A stretch of 64,000 nucleotides of DNA from Herbaspirillum autotrophicum (GTDB taxonomy: Bacteria; Pseudomonadota; Gammaproteobacteria; Burkholderiales; Burkholderiaceae_D): contig NZ_LFLS01000020.1 in NCBI RefSeq assembly GCF_001189915.1, positions 47,951-111,950 of the forward strand, in the 5' to 3' direction. Positions 53,106 to 62,982 of the stretch are shown one piece after another. Made by a program: the position numbers and the translations under genes. Every line of letters begins with the position of its first letter. Within the stretch, counting starts at the first letter, position 1. Under the pieces are notes generated by a model. That model had not been told where the DNA came from. It was given only the letters and a program-made list of their open reading frames with translations, and did no database searches.

Positions 53106-54041
53106 TCAGTGCAGCGCGTCGACGATCTTTTCCAGTTTGAGCGAATCGATGCAGAACAGGCGAATGCCTTCCGCCAGCTTTTCAGTTGCCATCGCATCGT
53201 CATTGAGCGACAGCCGGAACGACTGTTCATTCAGGCTGATTTTTTCCAGCGTGCAGGCTTGTGCCTGTTGCGGGCTCAGCTTGCGCTCGACCACGGCATC
53301 GCTGGCCGCCAGTTTTTGCAGCAGATCGGGACTGATGGTCAGCAGGTCGCAGCCGGCCAGTTCGACGATTTGCGAGGTATTGCGGAAGCTGGCGCCCATC
53401 ACTTCGGTGGCGTAACCGAATTTGCGATAGTAGTTGTAGATGCCCTGTACCGATTGCACACCGGGATCGTCGGCGCCCGCATATTCCTGACCGCTGGCTT
53501 TCTTGTGCCAGTCATAGATGCGGCCGACGAATGGCGAAATCAGCTGGACCCCGGCTTCGGCACAGGCAATTGCCTGCGGCAGCGAGAACAGCAGTGTCAT
53601 GTTGCAGCGGATGCCTTCCTGTTGCAGCACTTCGGCGGCGCGAATGCCTTCCCAGGTTGACGCGATCTTGATCAGGATGCGCTCGCGGGCGATGCCGGCG
53701 GCTTCATACAGTTTGATCAGTGCGCGGCCCTTGGCGATGGTGCCGGCGGTATCGAACGACAGACGGGCATCGGTTTCGGTAGAAACGCGACCGGGAATGA
53801 TGTTCAGGATTTCCAAACCGAATGCGACCAGCAGGCGATCCGTCAGAGCGGCCGTGCTCAGCCCCGGATTGTCACGTATCGTGCGCTCCAGCAAGGGTTT
53901 GTACTCATCCTTTTGCACGGCTTTCAGAATCAGCGACGGATTGGTGGTCGCATCTTGCGGTGCGAATGCCTGCATCGCCTGAAAGTCGCCGGTATCGGCG
54001 ACGATGGTGGTGTACTGCTTCAGTTGGTCGAGTTGATTCAT
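53106..54041 (-). CDS. tal: transaldolase
   Basis: Enzyme of 311 residues of the pentose phosphate pathway. [20 protein letters not shown] and [14 protein letters not shown] are the family N terminus; the Schiff-base lysine lies in [11 protein letters not shown], and [14 protein letters not shown] follows. ATG 54041 is chosen over an upstream in-frame extension. It is the last gene of pgi-zwf-hexR-tal and links hexose and pentose phosphates. Confidence 0.96.
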   Translation of the reverse strand: MNQLDQLKQYTTIVADTGDFQAMQAFAPQDATTNPSLILKAVQKDEYKPLLERTIRDNPGLSTAALTDRLLVAFGLEILNIIPGRVSTETDARLSFDTAGTIAKGRALIKLYEAAGIARERILIKIASTWEGIRAAEVLQQEGIRCNMTLLFSLPQAIACAEAGVQLISPFVGRIYDWHKKASGQEYAGADDPGVQSVQGIYNYYRKFGYATEVMGASFRNTSQIVELAGCDLLTISPDLLQKLAASDAVVERKLSPQQAQACTLEKISLNEQSFRLSLNDDAMATEKLAEGIRLFCIDSLKLEKIVDALH

Positions 54042-54130
54042 ATGCCTGTCGGAAAGATTGAACAAAGTAGACGACTGCAGCTATTGTAATCAATTCCCGC
54101 GGCGGCAAACCATTCCCGGCTTGTGCCAGA

Positions 54131-54991
54131 TCAACGGAAGAAGGAATCGAATTGCATATCGAATTTTTGCAGTGATTTTTGCGCGTTCTGCATCTTCTTG
54201 CGGAATTCCGGTCCGCGCCGCAATGCCAGGCCCACTGCCAGAATATCGATCACGACCAGATGCGCCAGCCGGGCCGAGATCGGGGTGTAAGGGTCGATGT
54301 TGAAACTGAGGTCAATCGGGACCAGTACCGTCGCCAGTTCCGCCAGCGGGGTGCCGCTCGGGCCCAGCACGATGATGTCGGCGCCGCTCTTGTGTGCCAG
54401 TTGCACGCTGCGCAGCAGCGCGGCATTGCCGCCGCGCTGGGAAATCGCAACCACGGCATCGCCCGGCTTGAGCAGCGAGGCGGCAATGCTGTGAATATGC
54501 GGGTCAGAGTAGGCTACCGTGGGCACGCCGGAACGGAAGAATTTGTGTTGGGCGTCGATGGCGACAATACCGGACGTGCCCTGGCCGTAGAACTCGATCT
54601 TGGAGGCGCGCGCCAGTACATCGAGCGCCATCTGGATCGCATCCGGATTCAGGTGATTGCGCAGGTCGAGCAGGGTATTGATGGAGCGGCTGCAAATCTT
54701 GTTGACCAGATCGGCAGCCAGATCGTCTTGCGCCAGCGATTCGTTGGCGCCCGGCAATGCCAGCGCCAGACTTTGCGCCAGCTTCAATTTGAAATCGTGC
54801 CAGCCTTCGTAACCGACGGCACGACAAAAGCGGATCACGGTGGGTTCCGACACCTCGGCATTGCGCGCCAGCGCCGTCAGGTTTTCCGACAGTGCCAGTT
54901 GTGGATTGGCAAGAATGGTGGTCGCCACTTTCTTTTCCGACTTCGACAACGAATTCAGATGCGTGCGGATGGAGTCGAGCAACATGGTCAT
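54131..54991 (-). CDS. hexR: RpiR-family regulator HexR
   Basis: Regulator of 286 residues: N-terminal RpiR-type helix-turn-helix (LSKSEKKVATTILANPQLALSENLTALARNAEVSEPTVIRFCRAVGYEGWHDFKLKLAQSL) and C-terminal SIS sugar-phosphate domain (KIEFYGQGTSGIVAIDAQHKFFRSGVPTVAYSD, AISQRGGNAALL). HexR senses the KDPG made by Edd and represses zwf, edd and related genes. It lies between zwf and tal. Two palindromes matching HexR sites flank the pgi and edd starts. Confidence 0.92.
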   Translation of the reverse strand: MTMLLDSIRTHLNSLSKSEKKVATTILANPQLALSENLTALARNAEVSEPTVIRFCRAVGYEGWHDFKLKLAQSLALALPGANESLAQDDLAADLVNKICSRSINTLLDLRNHLNPDAIQMALDVLARASKIEFYGQGTSGIVAIDAQHKFFRSGVPTVAYSDPHIHSIAASLLKPGDAVVAISQRGGNAALLRSVQLAHKSGADIIVLGPSGTPLAELATVLVPIDLSFNIDPYTPISARLAHLVVIDILAVGLALRRGPEFRKKMQNAQKSLQKFDMQFDSFFR

Positions 54992-55045
54992 GGAATCAGC
55001 GCGCCTTCAGACGACGGTGATGTCGCAGCGACATGGTCAGGGTCA

Positions 55046-56518
55046 TCATAATTCCGGCAGCGCTTCTTCGCGCCACTGCAATCCATCGCGACCGATCAGG
55101 GCGCTGGCCGCAGCCGGCCCCCAGGTACCGGCGCTGTAGGGAATCGGATCGGTTTCCTGCTGTTCCCAATATTCCAGGATCGGTTCGACCCATTCCCATG
55201 CGGCTTCCAGTTCATCGCTGCGCATGAACAAGGTCAGTTGACCGCGCAGCACATCGAGCAACAGACGCTCGTAGGCTTCCATGCGCGGCGTCTTGAATTT
55301 TTCGCGGAAATCCATTTCCAGCTCGACCGGTTTCAGGCGCATGCCATCGCCCGGTGTCTTGGCCATCAGATTCATGTGCAGACCTTCATCCGGTTGCAGA
55401 CGAATCACCAGACAATTCGGTTGCGAGTTGCTGTTCGGTTGCACGAAGATCGAATGCGGCACGCTCTTGAAGCGTACCACGATTTCCGCCAGTTGATCGG
55501 CCATGCGTTTGCCGGTACGCAGATAGAACGGTACGCCGGCCCAGCGCCAGGTATCGATTTCTGCTTTGACGGCAACGAAGGTCTCGGTGCGTGAATCCGG
55601 ATTGGCGTCTTCTTCCTTGCGATAACCTGGTACCGGCACGCCATTGACGTGACCGGCGCGATACTGGCCGCGCACCACGTTCATCGCCAGCGTGCTCGGC
55701 GTGAAGCGTTTGAGCGAACGCAATACTTTCAGTTTTTCGTCGCGCACGGCATCGGCCGAATTGGACACCGGCGGTTCCATGGCGACGATGCACAGCAATT
55801 GCAGCAAATGGTTTTGCAGCATGTCGCGCAGCGCACCGGAGGTGTCGTAGTAACCGGTGCGGCCGCCGACGCCGAGTTCTTCGGCAATCGTGATCTGCAC
55901 GTCGGAAATCCATTCGCGCCGCCACAGCGGTTCGAACAGCACATTGGCAAAACGCAGCGCCAGCAAGTTCTGTACGGCTTCCTTGCCGAGATAATGGTCG
56001 ATACGGAAAATCTGCGATTCGGAAAAATAACGGCCGACCTGCGCATTGATGTCCTTGGCGCTGGCCAGATCATGGCCCAGCGGTTTTTCCAGTACCACGC
56101 GGGCATTTGGCGTAGCCAGGCCGGATTGCGCCAGGGCATCGCAAATGCTGGAAAACAGGGTGGGCGGTGTCGCCAGATAGAACACGCGGGTAATTTGCGG
56201 ATCGTTGCGCAAGGCCGTTACCAGCCGGCTGTAGTCGGCTGGTTTGTTGGCGTCCAGTTGCACGTAATGAATGCGGCTGCAAAAGCGTTGCCAGATATCG
56301 GCGTCGAGTGTGGCGCTGCTGATATGCGGGCGCGATTGCTGCTCCACGACCTGAATGAAATCGGCATCGGTCTTGTTGTCGCGGCCGATGCAGATGATGC
56401 GCGCAGTGGCCGGCAAATCCTTGGCGCGTTCGCGCGCATACAGCGCCGGCAGTAATTTGCGCATGGCAAGATCACCGGTGCCGCCAAAGAAAACCAGATC
56501 AAAATCGGAAATAGCCAT
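55046..56518 (-). CDS. zwf: glucose-6-phosphate 1-dehydrogenase
   Basis: NAD(P)-dependent enzyme of 490 residues making 6-phosphogluconolactone. FDLVFFGGTGDLAMRKLLPAL is the nucleotide-binding start, and RIDHYLGKEAVQNLLALRFAN contains the active-site lysine motif. It follows pgi by 60 bases and precedes hexR by 54 bases. No pgl (6-phosphogluconolactonase) gene accompanies it in the window. Confidence 0.97.
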   Translation of the reverse strand: MAISDFDLVFFGGTGDLAMRKLLPALYARERAKDLPATARIICIGRDNKTDADFIQVVEQQSRPHISSATLDADIWQRFCSRIHYVQLDANKPADYSRLVTALRNDPQITRVFYLATPPTLFSSICDALAQSGLATPNARVVLEKPLGHDLASAKDINAQVGRYFSESQIFRIDHYLGKEAVQNLLALRFANVLFEPLWRREWISDVQITIAEELGVGGRTGYYDTSGALRDMLQNHLLQLLCIVAMEPPVSNSADAVRDEKLKVLRSLKRFTPSTLAMNVVRGQYRAGHVNGVPVPGYRKEEDANPDSRTETFVAVKAEIDTWRWAGVPFYLRTGKRMADQLAEIVVRFKSVPHSIFVQPNSNSQPNCLVIRLQPDEGLHMNLMAKTPGDGMRLKPVELEMDFREKFKTPRMEAYERLLLDVLRGQLTLFMRSDELEAAWEWVEPILEYWEQQETDPIPYSAGTWGPAAASALIGRDGLQWREEALPEL

Positions 56519-56578
56519 GGATAAATCGCTTCAAAAAGAAAACGCAGGAACCGTCAGTGCGGTTGCTTCAGATGGGGT

Positions 56579-58234
56579 TCAGCCTAATGCTTGTTTGGCC
56601 AGCGCGATCAATGCGTTGGTCGAGGCGTCATGCCGTTCCGGTACGCTGGTGCCGGACAATTCGCTCTGGATGGTCTTGGCCAGTACCTTGCCCAATTCCA
56701 CGCCCCATTGATCGAAACTGTTGATGCCCCAGATGACACCTTGCACGAAGGTCTTGTGTTCGTACAAGGCGATCAGTGCGCCGAGACTGGCCGGGGTCAG
56801 CGCTTCCATCACGATGGTATTGCTGGGGCGATTGCCGTTGAAGGTTTTGTGCGGCAACAGCGCTTCAAGTTCCTGTTGGCTCATGCCTTCCTTGCTGAGG
56901 TCGGCACGGACTTCTTCGGCCTGCTTGCCGCGCATGAACGCTTCTGACTGCGCAAAGCAGTTGGCCAGCAGCACCGCATGATGGCCGGGCAGGTTGTGAC
57001 CCGGTTTGAGTACCGCAATAAAGTCGATTGGCGTGATATCGGCGCCCTGATGCAGCAACTGGAAAAATGCATGCTGCCCGTTGGTGCCGACATCGCCCCA
57101 GATGAACGGACAGGTGGCGACCTTGATCGGGCTGCCGTCGCGGGTGATGCGCTTGCCGTTGCTTTCCATTTCCAGTTGTTGCAGATAAGCCGGAAAGAAG
57201 CGCAGGTCGTGGTGGTAGGGGGCAATCGACAGCGATTCGCTGTTGAAGAAGTTGCGGTTCCAGATACCGATCAATGCCAGAATCACCGGCATGTTGGTGG
57301 CCAGCGGCGCATGCAGGAAATGTTCATCCATGGCATGGGCGCCGGCCAGCAATTCACCGAAATTTTTGGCGCCGATTGCCAGTGCCACGGACAAGCCAAT
57401 CGATGACCATACCGAGTAACGGCCGCCGACCCAGTCCCAGAACGGGAACATGTTGTCGGTATCGATGCCGAAAGCGCGCACGCCTTCACTGTTGGTGGAA
57501 ACCGCGACAAAATGGCGCGGCAGGTCGGCTTCGGTTGCGTGCTGCAAAAACCAGTTGCGCGCCGATTGCGCATTCATCATGGTTTCTTGCGTGGTGAATG
57601 TCTTGGAGGCAACGATGAACAGGGTTGTCTCGGGATCAACTTTGGCCAGTGCCGCGTCCAGATCGTGACCGTCGACATTGGATACGAAATGCATGTTCAG
57701 GCGCGGATGCGAAAAACTGCGCAGCGCCGTGCTGGCCATCTGCGGACCCAGATGGGAGCCGCCGATGCCGATATTGACGATGTCGGTAATCGGTTTGCCG
57801 GTGCGGCCGACCCAGTTGCCGTCACGCACCCGTTCGACGAACGATGCAATGCGGTCGAGTACGGCGTGAACATCTGCGGCGATATGCTGTCCATCAACTT
57901 CGAGCCTGAGGTCGCGCGGTGCGCGCAATGCCGTGTGCAGCACGGCACGATGTTCGGTGAAGTTGATCTTGTCGCCGGCAAACATGGCATCGCGTTGCGG
58001 CTCCACGCCGCGTTCGCGGGCCAGCGCCAACAACAGTTCCAGCGTAGTATCGTTGATGCGGTTCTTGGAGTAGTCCAGCAACAATCCGGCGGCACTCACT
58101 GACAAGCGCTCGAAACGATCTTGCTGCGTCGCAAACAGATCGCGCATGTGCCAGCTCAGGGCTTCGCGATGATGTGTGGTCAGGGCCTGAAAGGCGGCGG
58201 TCGCAGTTAGTGCGGTAGACGGCATGTTTTGCAT
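56579..58234 (-). CDS. pgi: glucose-6-phosphate isomerase
   Basis: Enzyme of 551 residues interconverting glucose- and fructose-6-phosphate. Both family signatures are present: FPFWDWVGGRYSVWSSIGLSVALAIG and GALIALYEHKTFVQGVIWGINSFDQWGVELGK; SKTFTTQETMMNA binds phosphate. A second ATG nine bases downstream could be the start; neither has a clear Shine-Dalgarno. It is the first gene of the minus-strand operon and has a HexR-like palindrome 54-68 bases upstream of the ATG at 58234. Confidence 0.97.
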   Translation of the reverse strand: MQNMPSTALTATAAFQALTTHHREALSWHMRDLFATQQDRFERLSVSAAGLLLDYSKNRINDTTLELLLALARERGVEPQRDAMFAGDKINFTEHRAVLHTALRAPRDLRLEVDGQHIAADVHAVLDRIASFVERVRDGNWVGRTGKPITDIVNIGIGGSHLGPQMASTALRSFSHPRLNMHFVSNVDGHDLDAALAKVDPETTLFIVASKTFTTQETMMNAQSARNWFLQHATEADLPRHFVAVSTNSEGVRAFGIDTDNMFPFWDWVGGRYSVWSSIGLSVALAIGAKNFGELLAGAHAMDEHFLHAPLATNMPVILALIGIWNRNFFNSESLSIAPYHHDLRFFPAYLQQLEMESNGKRITRDGSPIKVATCPFIWGDVGTNGQHAFFQLLHQGADITPIDFIAVLKPGHNLPGHHAVLLANCFAQSEAFMRGKQAEEVRADLSKEGMSQQELEALLPHKTFNGNRPSNTIVMEALTPASLGALIALYEHKTFVQGVIWGINSFDQWGVELGKVLAKTIQSELSGTSVPERHDASTNALIALAKQALG

Positions 58235-58287
58235 TCGTGGCTGCGTGGTTTGTGGTCGACTTACTATACATCATTTAGTCACGTGAT

Positions 58288-58302
58288 GGTAATTTCACTA
58301 CA
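58288..58302. promoter_or_regulatory. Candidate HexR site upstream of pgi
   Basis: On the minus strand TGTAGTGAAATTACC, matching the HexR consensus TGTAAT-W3-ATTACA except at three positions (including the G in the W3 core). It lies 54-68 bases upstream of pgi. Confidence 0.7.
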
Positions 58303-58457
58303 ATATGATGACTGATTTCAGTGCGGAATAAAACCGTTTTTTCTGCTTTTTTAACCTTGTTGCTGCTGGTGTTGAGTTTTTCATGAATCGAATTTTCAAT
58401 TCCAGTCAACTGTATGCGACGCATTCGACTCCGGGATATGGATTTTGATTGAAGGTT

Positions 58458-58472
58458 TGTAGTAAAATTACA
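58458..58472. promoter_or_regulatory. Candidate HexR site upstream of edd
   Basis: TGTAGTAAAATTACA matches the HexR consensus TGTAAT-W3-ATTACA at 14 of 15 positions. It lies 27-41 bases upstream of the edd start codon and would overlap its promoter or leader. Confidence 0.78.
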
Positions 58473-58498
58473 TTTGTTAACGCTATCAGGGATCCCAC

Positions 58499-60349
58499 AT
58501 GCCTCTTCACGCTACCTTAGCCAGTGTCACCCGACGCATCGCCGAACGTAGTCAGCCTTACCGCTCAGCCTATCTCGCGCGTCTCGATGCAGCGCGTCAT
58601 CAGGGGGTTCAGCGCGGCGCTCTTTCCTGTACCAATCTGGCGCACGGCTTCGCCGCCTTTCCCGCCAACGACAAACTCAAGCTCAAACAAGATCGTGCCG
58701 CTTCGATCGCAATTGTCTCGTCGTATAACGACATGTTGTCGGCGCATCAACCTTTTGAGCGCTTTCCCCAGATTCTCAAAGAAGCCATCCGTGCCGAAGG
58801 CGGGGTAGCGCAATTTGCCGGCGGCGTGCCAGCCATGTGCGACGGCATTACCCAAGGTCAGACCGGCATGGAATTATCGCTGTTTTCGCGCGATACCATT
58901 GCCATGAGTACGGCGATTGCGTTGTCGCACAATATGTTCGATGCCGTGTTGTATCTCGGTGTGTGCGACAAGATCGTGCCGGGACTGCTGATCGGCGCCT
59001 TGCATTTCGGACATTTGCCGGCAGTGTTTGTTCCGGCCGGGCCAATGACCAGCGGCATGAGCAACAGCGACAAGGTCAAGGTGCGCCAGTTGTATGCCGA
59101 AGGCAAGATCGGTCGTACCGAATTGCTGGAAGCGGAAGCCAAGTCGTATCACGATGCCGGCACTTGCACGTTTTACGGTACTGCCAACAGTAACCAGATG
59201 CTGATGGAAGCGATGGGCCTGCATTTGCCCGGCGCGGCGTTCGTCACACCGAATACGCCGATGCGTGACGCACTGACTGCCGAAGCCGGACGTCAGGCCT
59301 TGAAGATTACCGCGCTCGGCAATCAATACACGCCGGTCGGCCGGCTGGTGGATGAAAAATCGATCGTCAATGCCATCGTGGCGTTGCTGGCAACCGGCGG
59401 TTCCACCAACCACACCTTGCATCTGGTGGCCATTGCCAAGGCCGCGGGCCTGATCGTGGACTGGGATGATTTTTCCAAACTGTCCGCCGTGGTGCCATTG
59501 ATTACCCGCATTTATCCGAACGGCACGGCGGACGTCAATCACTTCCACGCCGCCGGCGGTACCGGTTTCGTCATCCGCGAGTTGCTCGATGCCGGTCTCA
59601 TGCATGACGATGTCATGACCATTCTCGGCCAGGGTTTGCGTGCGCATTGCCGCGAACCATTGCTCGATGGCGCGCGTCCGGTGTGGAAGGACTCGCCGGC
59701 CGAAAGCGGAGACGAAAACGTACTGCGTCACGCCGGCAATCCATTTTCAGCCGATGGCGGCTTGAAATTGTTGCAGGGCAATCTGGGGCGCTCGGTGATC
59801 AAGGTCTCGGCAGTCAAGCACGAACACCGTGCGGTGCAGGCACCGGCCATCGTGTTTCATTCACAAGAAGCATTCATGCACGCCTTCAAGGCTGGAGAAC
59901 TGGACAAGGATTTCATTGCCGTACTGACCTTCCAGGGACCCCGCGCCAACGGCATGCCGGAATTGCATGCGCTGACGCCGGCCTTGGGCATTCTGCAAGA
60001 CAAGGGCCGTCATGTGGCGCTGGTGACCGACGGCCGCATGTCGGGTGCATCGGGCAAGGTACCGGCGGCAATCCATGTGACGCCGGAAGTATTGGCCGGC
60101 GGCCCATTGGGTTTTGTGCGCACAGGCGATATGATTCGTCTGGATGCCGAGGCCGGTATTCTGGAAGCCTTGGTGCCGCAGGAAATCTGGGCTGCACGCC
60201 AGACGGAAAAAATTGATATGTATGACAATCAGGTGGGCATGGGACGCGAATTGTTCGACGTATTCCGCGCTTCGCTGAGCGCCGCAGAAGAGGGCGGAAC
60301 AAGTTTCGGTTTGCCGCCGGTTATTGAAAAAGAGAAAGTGACAGTATGA
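58499..60349 (+). CDS. edd: phosphogluconate dehydratase
   Basis: Fe-S dehydratase of 616 residues making KDPG in the Entner-Doudoroff pathway. It belongs to the IlvD/Edd family but is longer than IlvD and has the Edd blocks [80 protein letters not shown] and [15 protein letters not shown], with cysteines for the cluster. The stop overlaps the eda ATG by four bases. It is divergent from pgi and has a HexR site. Confidence 0.97.
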   Translation: MPLHATLASVTRRIAERSQPYRSAYLARLDAARHQGVQRGALSCTNLAHGFAAFPANDKLKLKQDRAASIAIVSSYNDMLSAHQPFERFPQILKEAIRAEGGVAQFAGGVPAMCDGITQGQTGMELSLFSRDTIAMSTAIALSHNMFDAVLYLGVCDKIVPGLLIGALHFGHLPAVFVPAGPMTSGMSNSDKVKVRQLYAEGKIGRTELLEAEAKSYHDAGTCTFYGTANSNQMLMEAMGLHLPGAAFVTPNTPMRDALTAEAGRQALKITALGNQYTPVGRLVDEKSIVNAIVALLATGGSTNHTLHLVAIAKAAGLIVDWDDFSKLSAVVPLITRIYPNGTADVNHFHAAGGTGFVIRELLDAGLMHDDVMTILGQGLRAHCREPLLDGARPVWKDSPAESGDENVLRHAGNPFSADGGLKLLQGNLGRSVIKVSAVKHEHRAVQAPAIVFHSQEAFMHAFKAGELDKDFIAVLTFQGPRANGMPELHALTPALGILQDKGRHVALVTDGRMSGASGKVPAAIHVTPEVLAGGPLGFVRTGDMIRLDAEAGILEALVPQEIWAARQTEKIDMYDNQVGMGRELFDVFRASLSAAEEGGTSFGLPPVIEKEKVTV

Positions 60350-60975
60350 AAAATATCTTGGACATCATGCGTACTTCACCGGTGATTCCGGTGATCGCCA
60401 TCGATAAGCTGGAACACGCGGTGCCGCTGGCCAGGGCCCTGGTCGCCGGCGGCATCCGGGTGCTGGAAGTGACATTGCGGACCGAACATGGTCTGCCTGC
60501 AATCCGTGCTATTGCCGAGCAAGTGCCGGGCGCCATTGTCGGCGTCGGTACGCTGACGAGCCCGGAAGAATTCGTTGCGGCGCGTGACGCCGGTGCGGTG
60601 TTCGGTGTCTCGCCGGGCCTGACGGCGGCATTGATTGCGGCGGCCAAATCGAGCGGCTTGCCACTGCTGCCCGGCGTGATGACGCCATCCGAAGTGATGG
60701 CAGCGCGCGAAGCCGGATTCCGTCAGTTGAAGTTGTTCCCGGCCATGCAGGCCGGTGGCATCGGCATGCTCAATGCTATCGCCGGTCCGCTGGGCGACAT
60801 TACCTTTTGTCCGACCGGCGGCATTTCGCAAGAAACGGCGGCGCAATTTCTGGCCTGCAAGAATGTGGCTTGTGTTGGCGGTTCGTGGCTCACGCCCAAG
60901 AACGCGATCGAGATTGGCGACTGGGCCAGGATCACGGCGCTGGCAACTGCTGCCAGCGCACTCAAGCTGAATTAA
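60346..60975 (+). CDS. eda: KDPG/KHG aldolase
   Basis: Class I aldolase of 209 residues splitting KDPG to pyruvate and glyceraldehyde-3-phosphate. [35 protein letters not shown] has the catalytic Glu, [12 protein letters not shown] and [10 protein letters not shown] follow, and the Schiff-base lysine is in [14 protein letters not shown]. The ATG overlaps the edd stop (ATGA), so the two enzymes are co-translated. Confidence 0.97.
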   Translation: MKNILDIMRTSPVIPVIAIDKLEHAVPLARALVAGGIRVLEVTLRTEHGLPAIRAIAEQVPGAIVGVGTLTSPEEFVAARDAGAVFGVSPGLTAALIAAAKSSGLPLLPGVMTPSEVMAAREAGFRQLKLFPAMQAGGIGMLNAIAGPLGDITFCPTGGISQETAAQFLACKNVACVGGSWLTPKNAIEIGDWARITALATAASALKLN

Positions 60976-60988
60976 CGGTGTGTTGGCG

Positions 60989-61010
60989 CAAACCGGCTCA
61001 GGCCGGTTTG
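60989..61010. terminator. Hairpin between eda and lgt
   Basis: CAAACCGG (60989-60996) and CCGGTTTG (61003-61010) form an 8-bp stem, 14 bases past the eda stop and overlapping the lgt 3' end. No T run follows; it is a weak shared end signal for the convergent genes. Confidence 0.5.
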
Positions 61011-61807
61011 TTGCTGCTGCCGCCACGGTAGGCAATCACCAGCAAGATAATCCCCAACACAATCATCGGTACCGACAGCATCTGTCCGGCCGAAATCGTG
61101 ATGCCGCCAAATGTGACGTTGTAATCGGGAATGCGGAAGTATTCCGTGAAGAAGCGGGCACAGCCGTACAGCAATGAAAACATGCCGGCAACCGCCATGC
61201 GCGGACGCGGCTTGCGGGCAAAAATCCACAAGATGATGAACAGCAGCACGCCGTCTACCAGCATCTGGTAGATCGGTGACGGATGGCGCGGCAGGTTGTC
61301 GACGTTGGGCCAGATCATGGCCCACGGCAGCGACGCATCGGCGACGCGGCCCGGCAATTCGGCATTGATGAAGTTGCCGAGACGACCGGCGGCATAGCCG
61401 AGCGGCACCATCGGTGCGATGAAATCCATGATATCCATCAGATTGCGGCCGCGCTTGCGGCCCCAGATCGCCATCGCGATCAGCACGCCGAGGAAGCCGC
61501 CATGGAATGACATGCCGCCTTTCCAGACGGCGATGATGTCGGCCGGATGCGAAAAATAATACGCCGGATTGTAAAACAGCACTTCACCGAGGCGGCCGCC
61601 GATGACCACCCCGAGCACACCATAAAACAGCATGTCGTCCAGATCTTCCTTTTTCCAGCCGACGGCGGCGATATGCGGCTGGCGGATGCGCAGGCGGCCA
61701 AGCGCGATGAACTGGGCAAATGCCAGCAGATACATCAGGCCATACCAGTGCACCGCAAGCGGGCCGATAGTAAAGGCAATGGGGTCGGGCATAGGGTGAA
61801 TCAGCAT
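60998..61807 (-). CDS. lgt: prolipoprotein diacylglyceryl transferase
   Basis: Inner-membrane enzyme of 269 residues that adds diacylglycerol to the lipobox cysteine, the first step in lipoprotein maturation. Seven helices are predicted. The signature [17 protein letters not shown], the essential histidine in MSFHGGFLG, and [15 protein letters not shown] are visible. The start [30 protein letters not shown] fits the family; a second ATG lies 15 bases downstream. The esterase at 47794 is a predicted client. Confidence 0.96.
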   Translation of the reverse strand: MLIHPMPDPIAFTIGPLAVHWYGLMYLLAFAQFIALGRLRIRQPHIAAVGWKKEDLDDMLFYGVLGVVIGGRLGEVLFYNPAYYFSHPADIIAVWKGGMSFHGGFLGVLIAMAIWGRKRGRNLMDIMDFIAPMVPLGYAAGRLGNFINAELPGRVADASLPWAMIWPNVDNLPRHPSPIYQMLVDGVLLFIILWIFARKPRPRMAVAGMFSLLYGCARFFTEYFRIPDYNVTFGGITISAGQMLSVPMIVLGIILLVIAYRGGSSNKPA

Positions 61808-61840
61808 GAGTCCGTTCTTTCAGATCGTTGTCGCAAGATG

Positions 61841-62785
61841 TCAGTCAGCGCTTTTCGACAGGGTTTTGGCCGGTTTGTTCGGACGTTCCGGGTTGGCCGC
61901 CAGCGCCAGAAATGCGCGCAATACCGGCGAACTGCTGTCGCGCCGCCAGGCCAGCCCGGTTTCGATCAGCGGCACCTTGTCGGTCAGCGTGCGGTAATCG
62001 ACGCCGGGGCGCTTCAGGTTAGATACGGATTGTGGCACAAGTGCCATACCCATGCCAGCCGACACCAGGCCGACGATGGTTTGCATCTGGATCGCTTCCT
62101 GACCGATATGCGGCGTCAGGCCGGCATCGCGGAAGCAGCCGAGAATGCTGTCATGAAATCCGGGTGACAGGCGGCGCGGAAAAATGATCAGCGGCAAATC
62201 CTTGAGCGCATTCAGCGATACCGGGTTCTTGCCGCGGATGGTGCCACTCGGCAGTGCGGCAATCAGCGGTTCCGACAACAAGGGCAGATAATCGAGAATC
62301 TGCCCGGCCTTGTCCGGCAATGGCGGCAACAGGACGCCGGCGTCGATCTTGCCCTGGGTCAGGTCATCCAGCTGGATATCAGTGGTGGCTTCGCGCAATT
62401 CGATGCGCACTTGCGGATAGTGGGCGCGGAAGCGTTGCAGCAGCGGTGGCAGGATGCTGTAATCAGCGCTCGAAATGAACGACAATGACAGCACGCCGGA
62501 GGCGCCACTGGCAGCACGCCGGGCCAGATCCGGCAAAGCCGCCGCCTGTTGCAGCAGACGTTGTGCTTCCGGCAACAGCGCTAGTCCGGCCGGAGTCAGG
62601 CTGACATTGCGCTTGGTGCGGGTAAACAGGGCCGTGCCCAGCATGTCTTCCAGCGCCTGAATGGTTTGTGACAGCGGCGGCTGGGTCATGTGCAGGCGCA
62701 AGGCGGCGCGGCCGAAATGCTTTTCTTCGGCCACGGCAACAAAGTAACGCAACTGGCGCAGCTCAAGACGTGATTCGGTTCTCAT
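61841..62785 (-). CDS. LysR-family transcriptional regulator
   Basis: LTTR of 314 residues: LELRQLRYFVAVAEEKHFGRAALRLHMTQPPLSQTIQALEDMLGTALFTRTKRNVSLTPAG is the helix-turn-helix domain, resembling the BenM/CatR/CynR-like branch; an effector domain follows. ATG 62785 is preferred to an upstream TTG. The gene is divergent from ilvD with 197 bases between, and a perfect ATTCA-N4-TGAAT palindrome lies 15 bases upstream of its start. It may regulate itself or ilvD. Confidence 0.92.
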   Translation of the reverse strand: MRTESRLELRQLRYFVAVAEEKHFGRAALRLHMTQPPLSQTIQALEDMLGTALFTRTKRNVSLTPAGLALLPEAQRLLQQAAALPDLARRAASGASGVLSLSFISSADYSILPPLLQRFRAHYPQVRIELREATTDIQLDDLTQGKIDAGVLLPPLPDKAGQILDYLPLLSEPLIAALPSGTIRGKNPVSLNALKDLPLIIFPRRLSPGFHDSILGCFRDAGLTPHIGQEAIQMQTIVGLVSAGMGMALVPQSVSNLKRPGVDYRTLTDKVPLIETGLAWRRDSSSPVLRAFLALAANPERPNKPAKTLSKSAD

Positions 62786-62799
62786 ATGCAATCCGTATT

Positions 62800-62813
62800 A
62801 TTCAGCAGTGAAT
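62800..62813. promoter_or_regulatory. Palindrome in the LysR-ilvD intergenic region
   Basis: ATTCA-GCAG-TGAAT, a perfect 5-4-5 inverted repeat, lies 15 bases upstream of the LysR ATG. It is a candidate LysR operator, most likely autoregulatory given its place. Confidence 0.45.
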
Positions 62814-62982
62814 CATATATTTGACAGGTGGCTTTGTGCAAGGCACTCTAGCGCACAGCCAGAACCAGTACGACAGGACGGCACACTCTCGCCATCCTTG
62901 TCCGTCGCCCGACGGCGTTCCAGCCAGTGTCGCTTCTGGTCAGGACGGGAACCGCTTCTCATTGATCAACCAGGAGACACAC

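Noticed and set aside
58499..60349. Reading edd as a second ilvD
   Set aside because: Length of 616 residues and the Edd-specific blocks near the N terminus, plus eda coupling, separate it from IlvD; the real ilvD starts at 62983.
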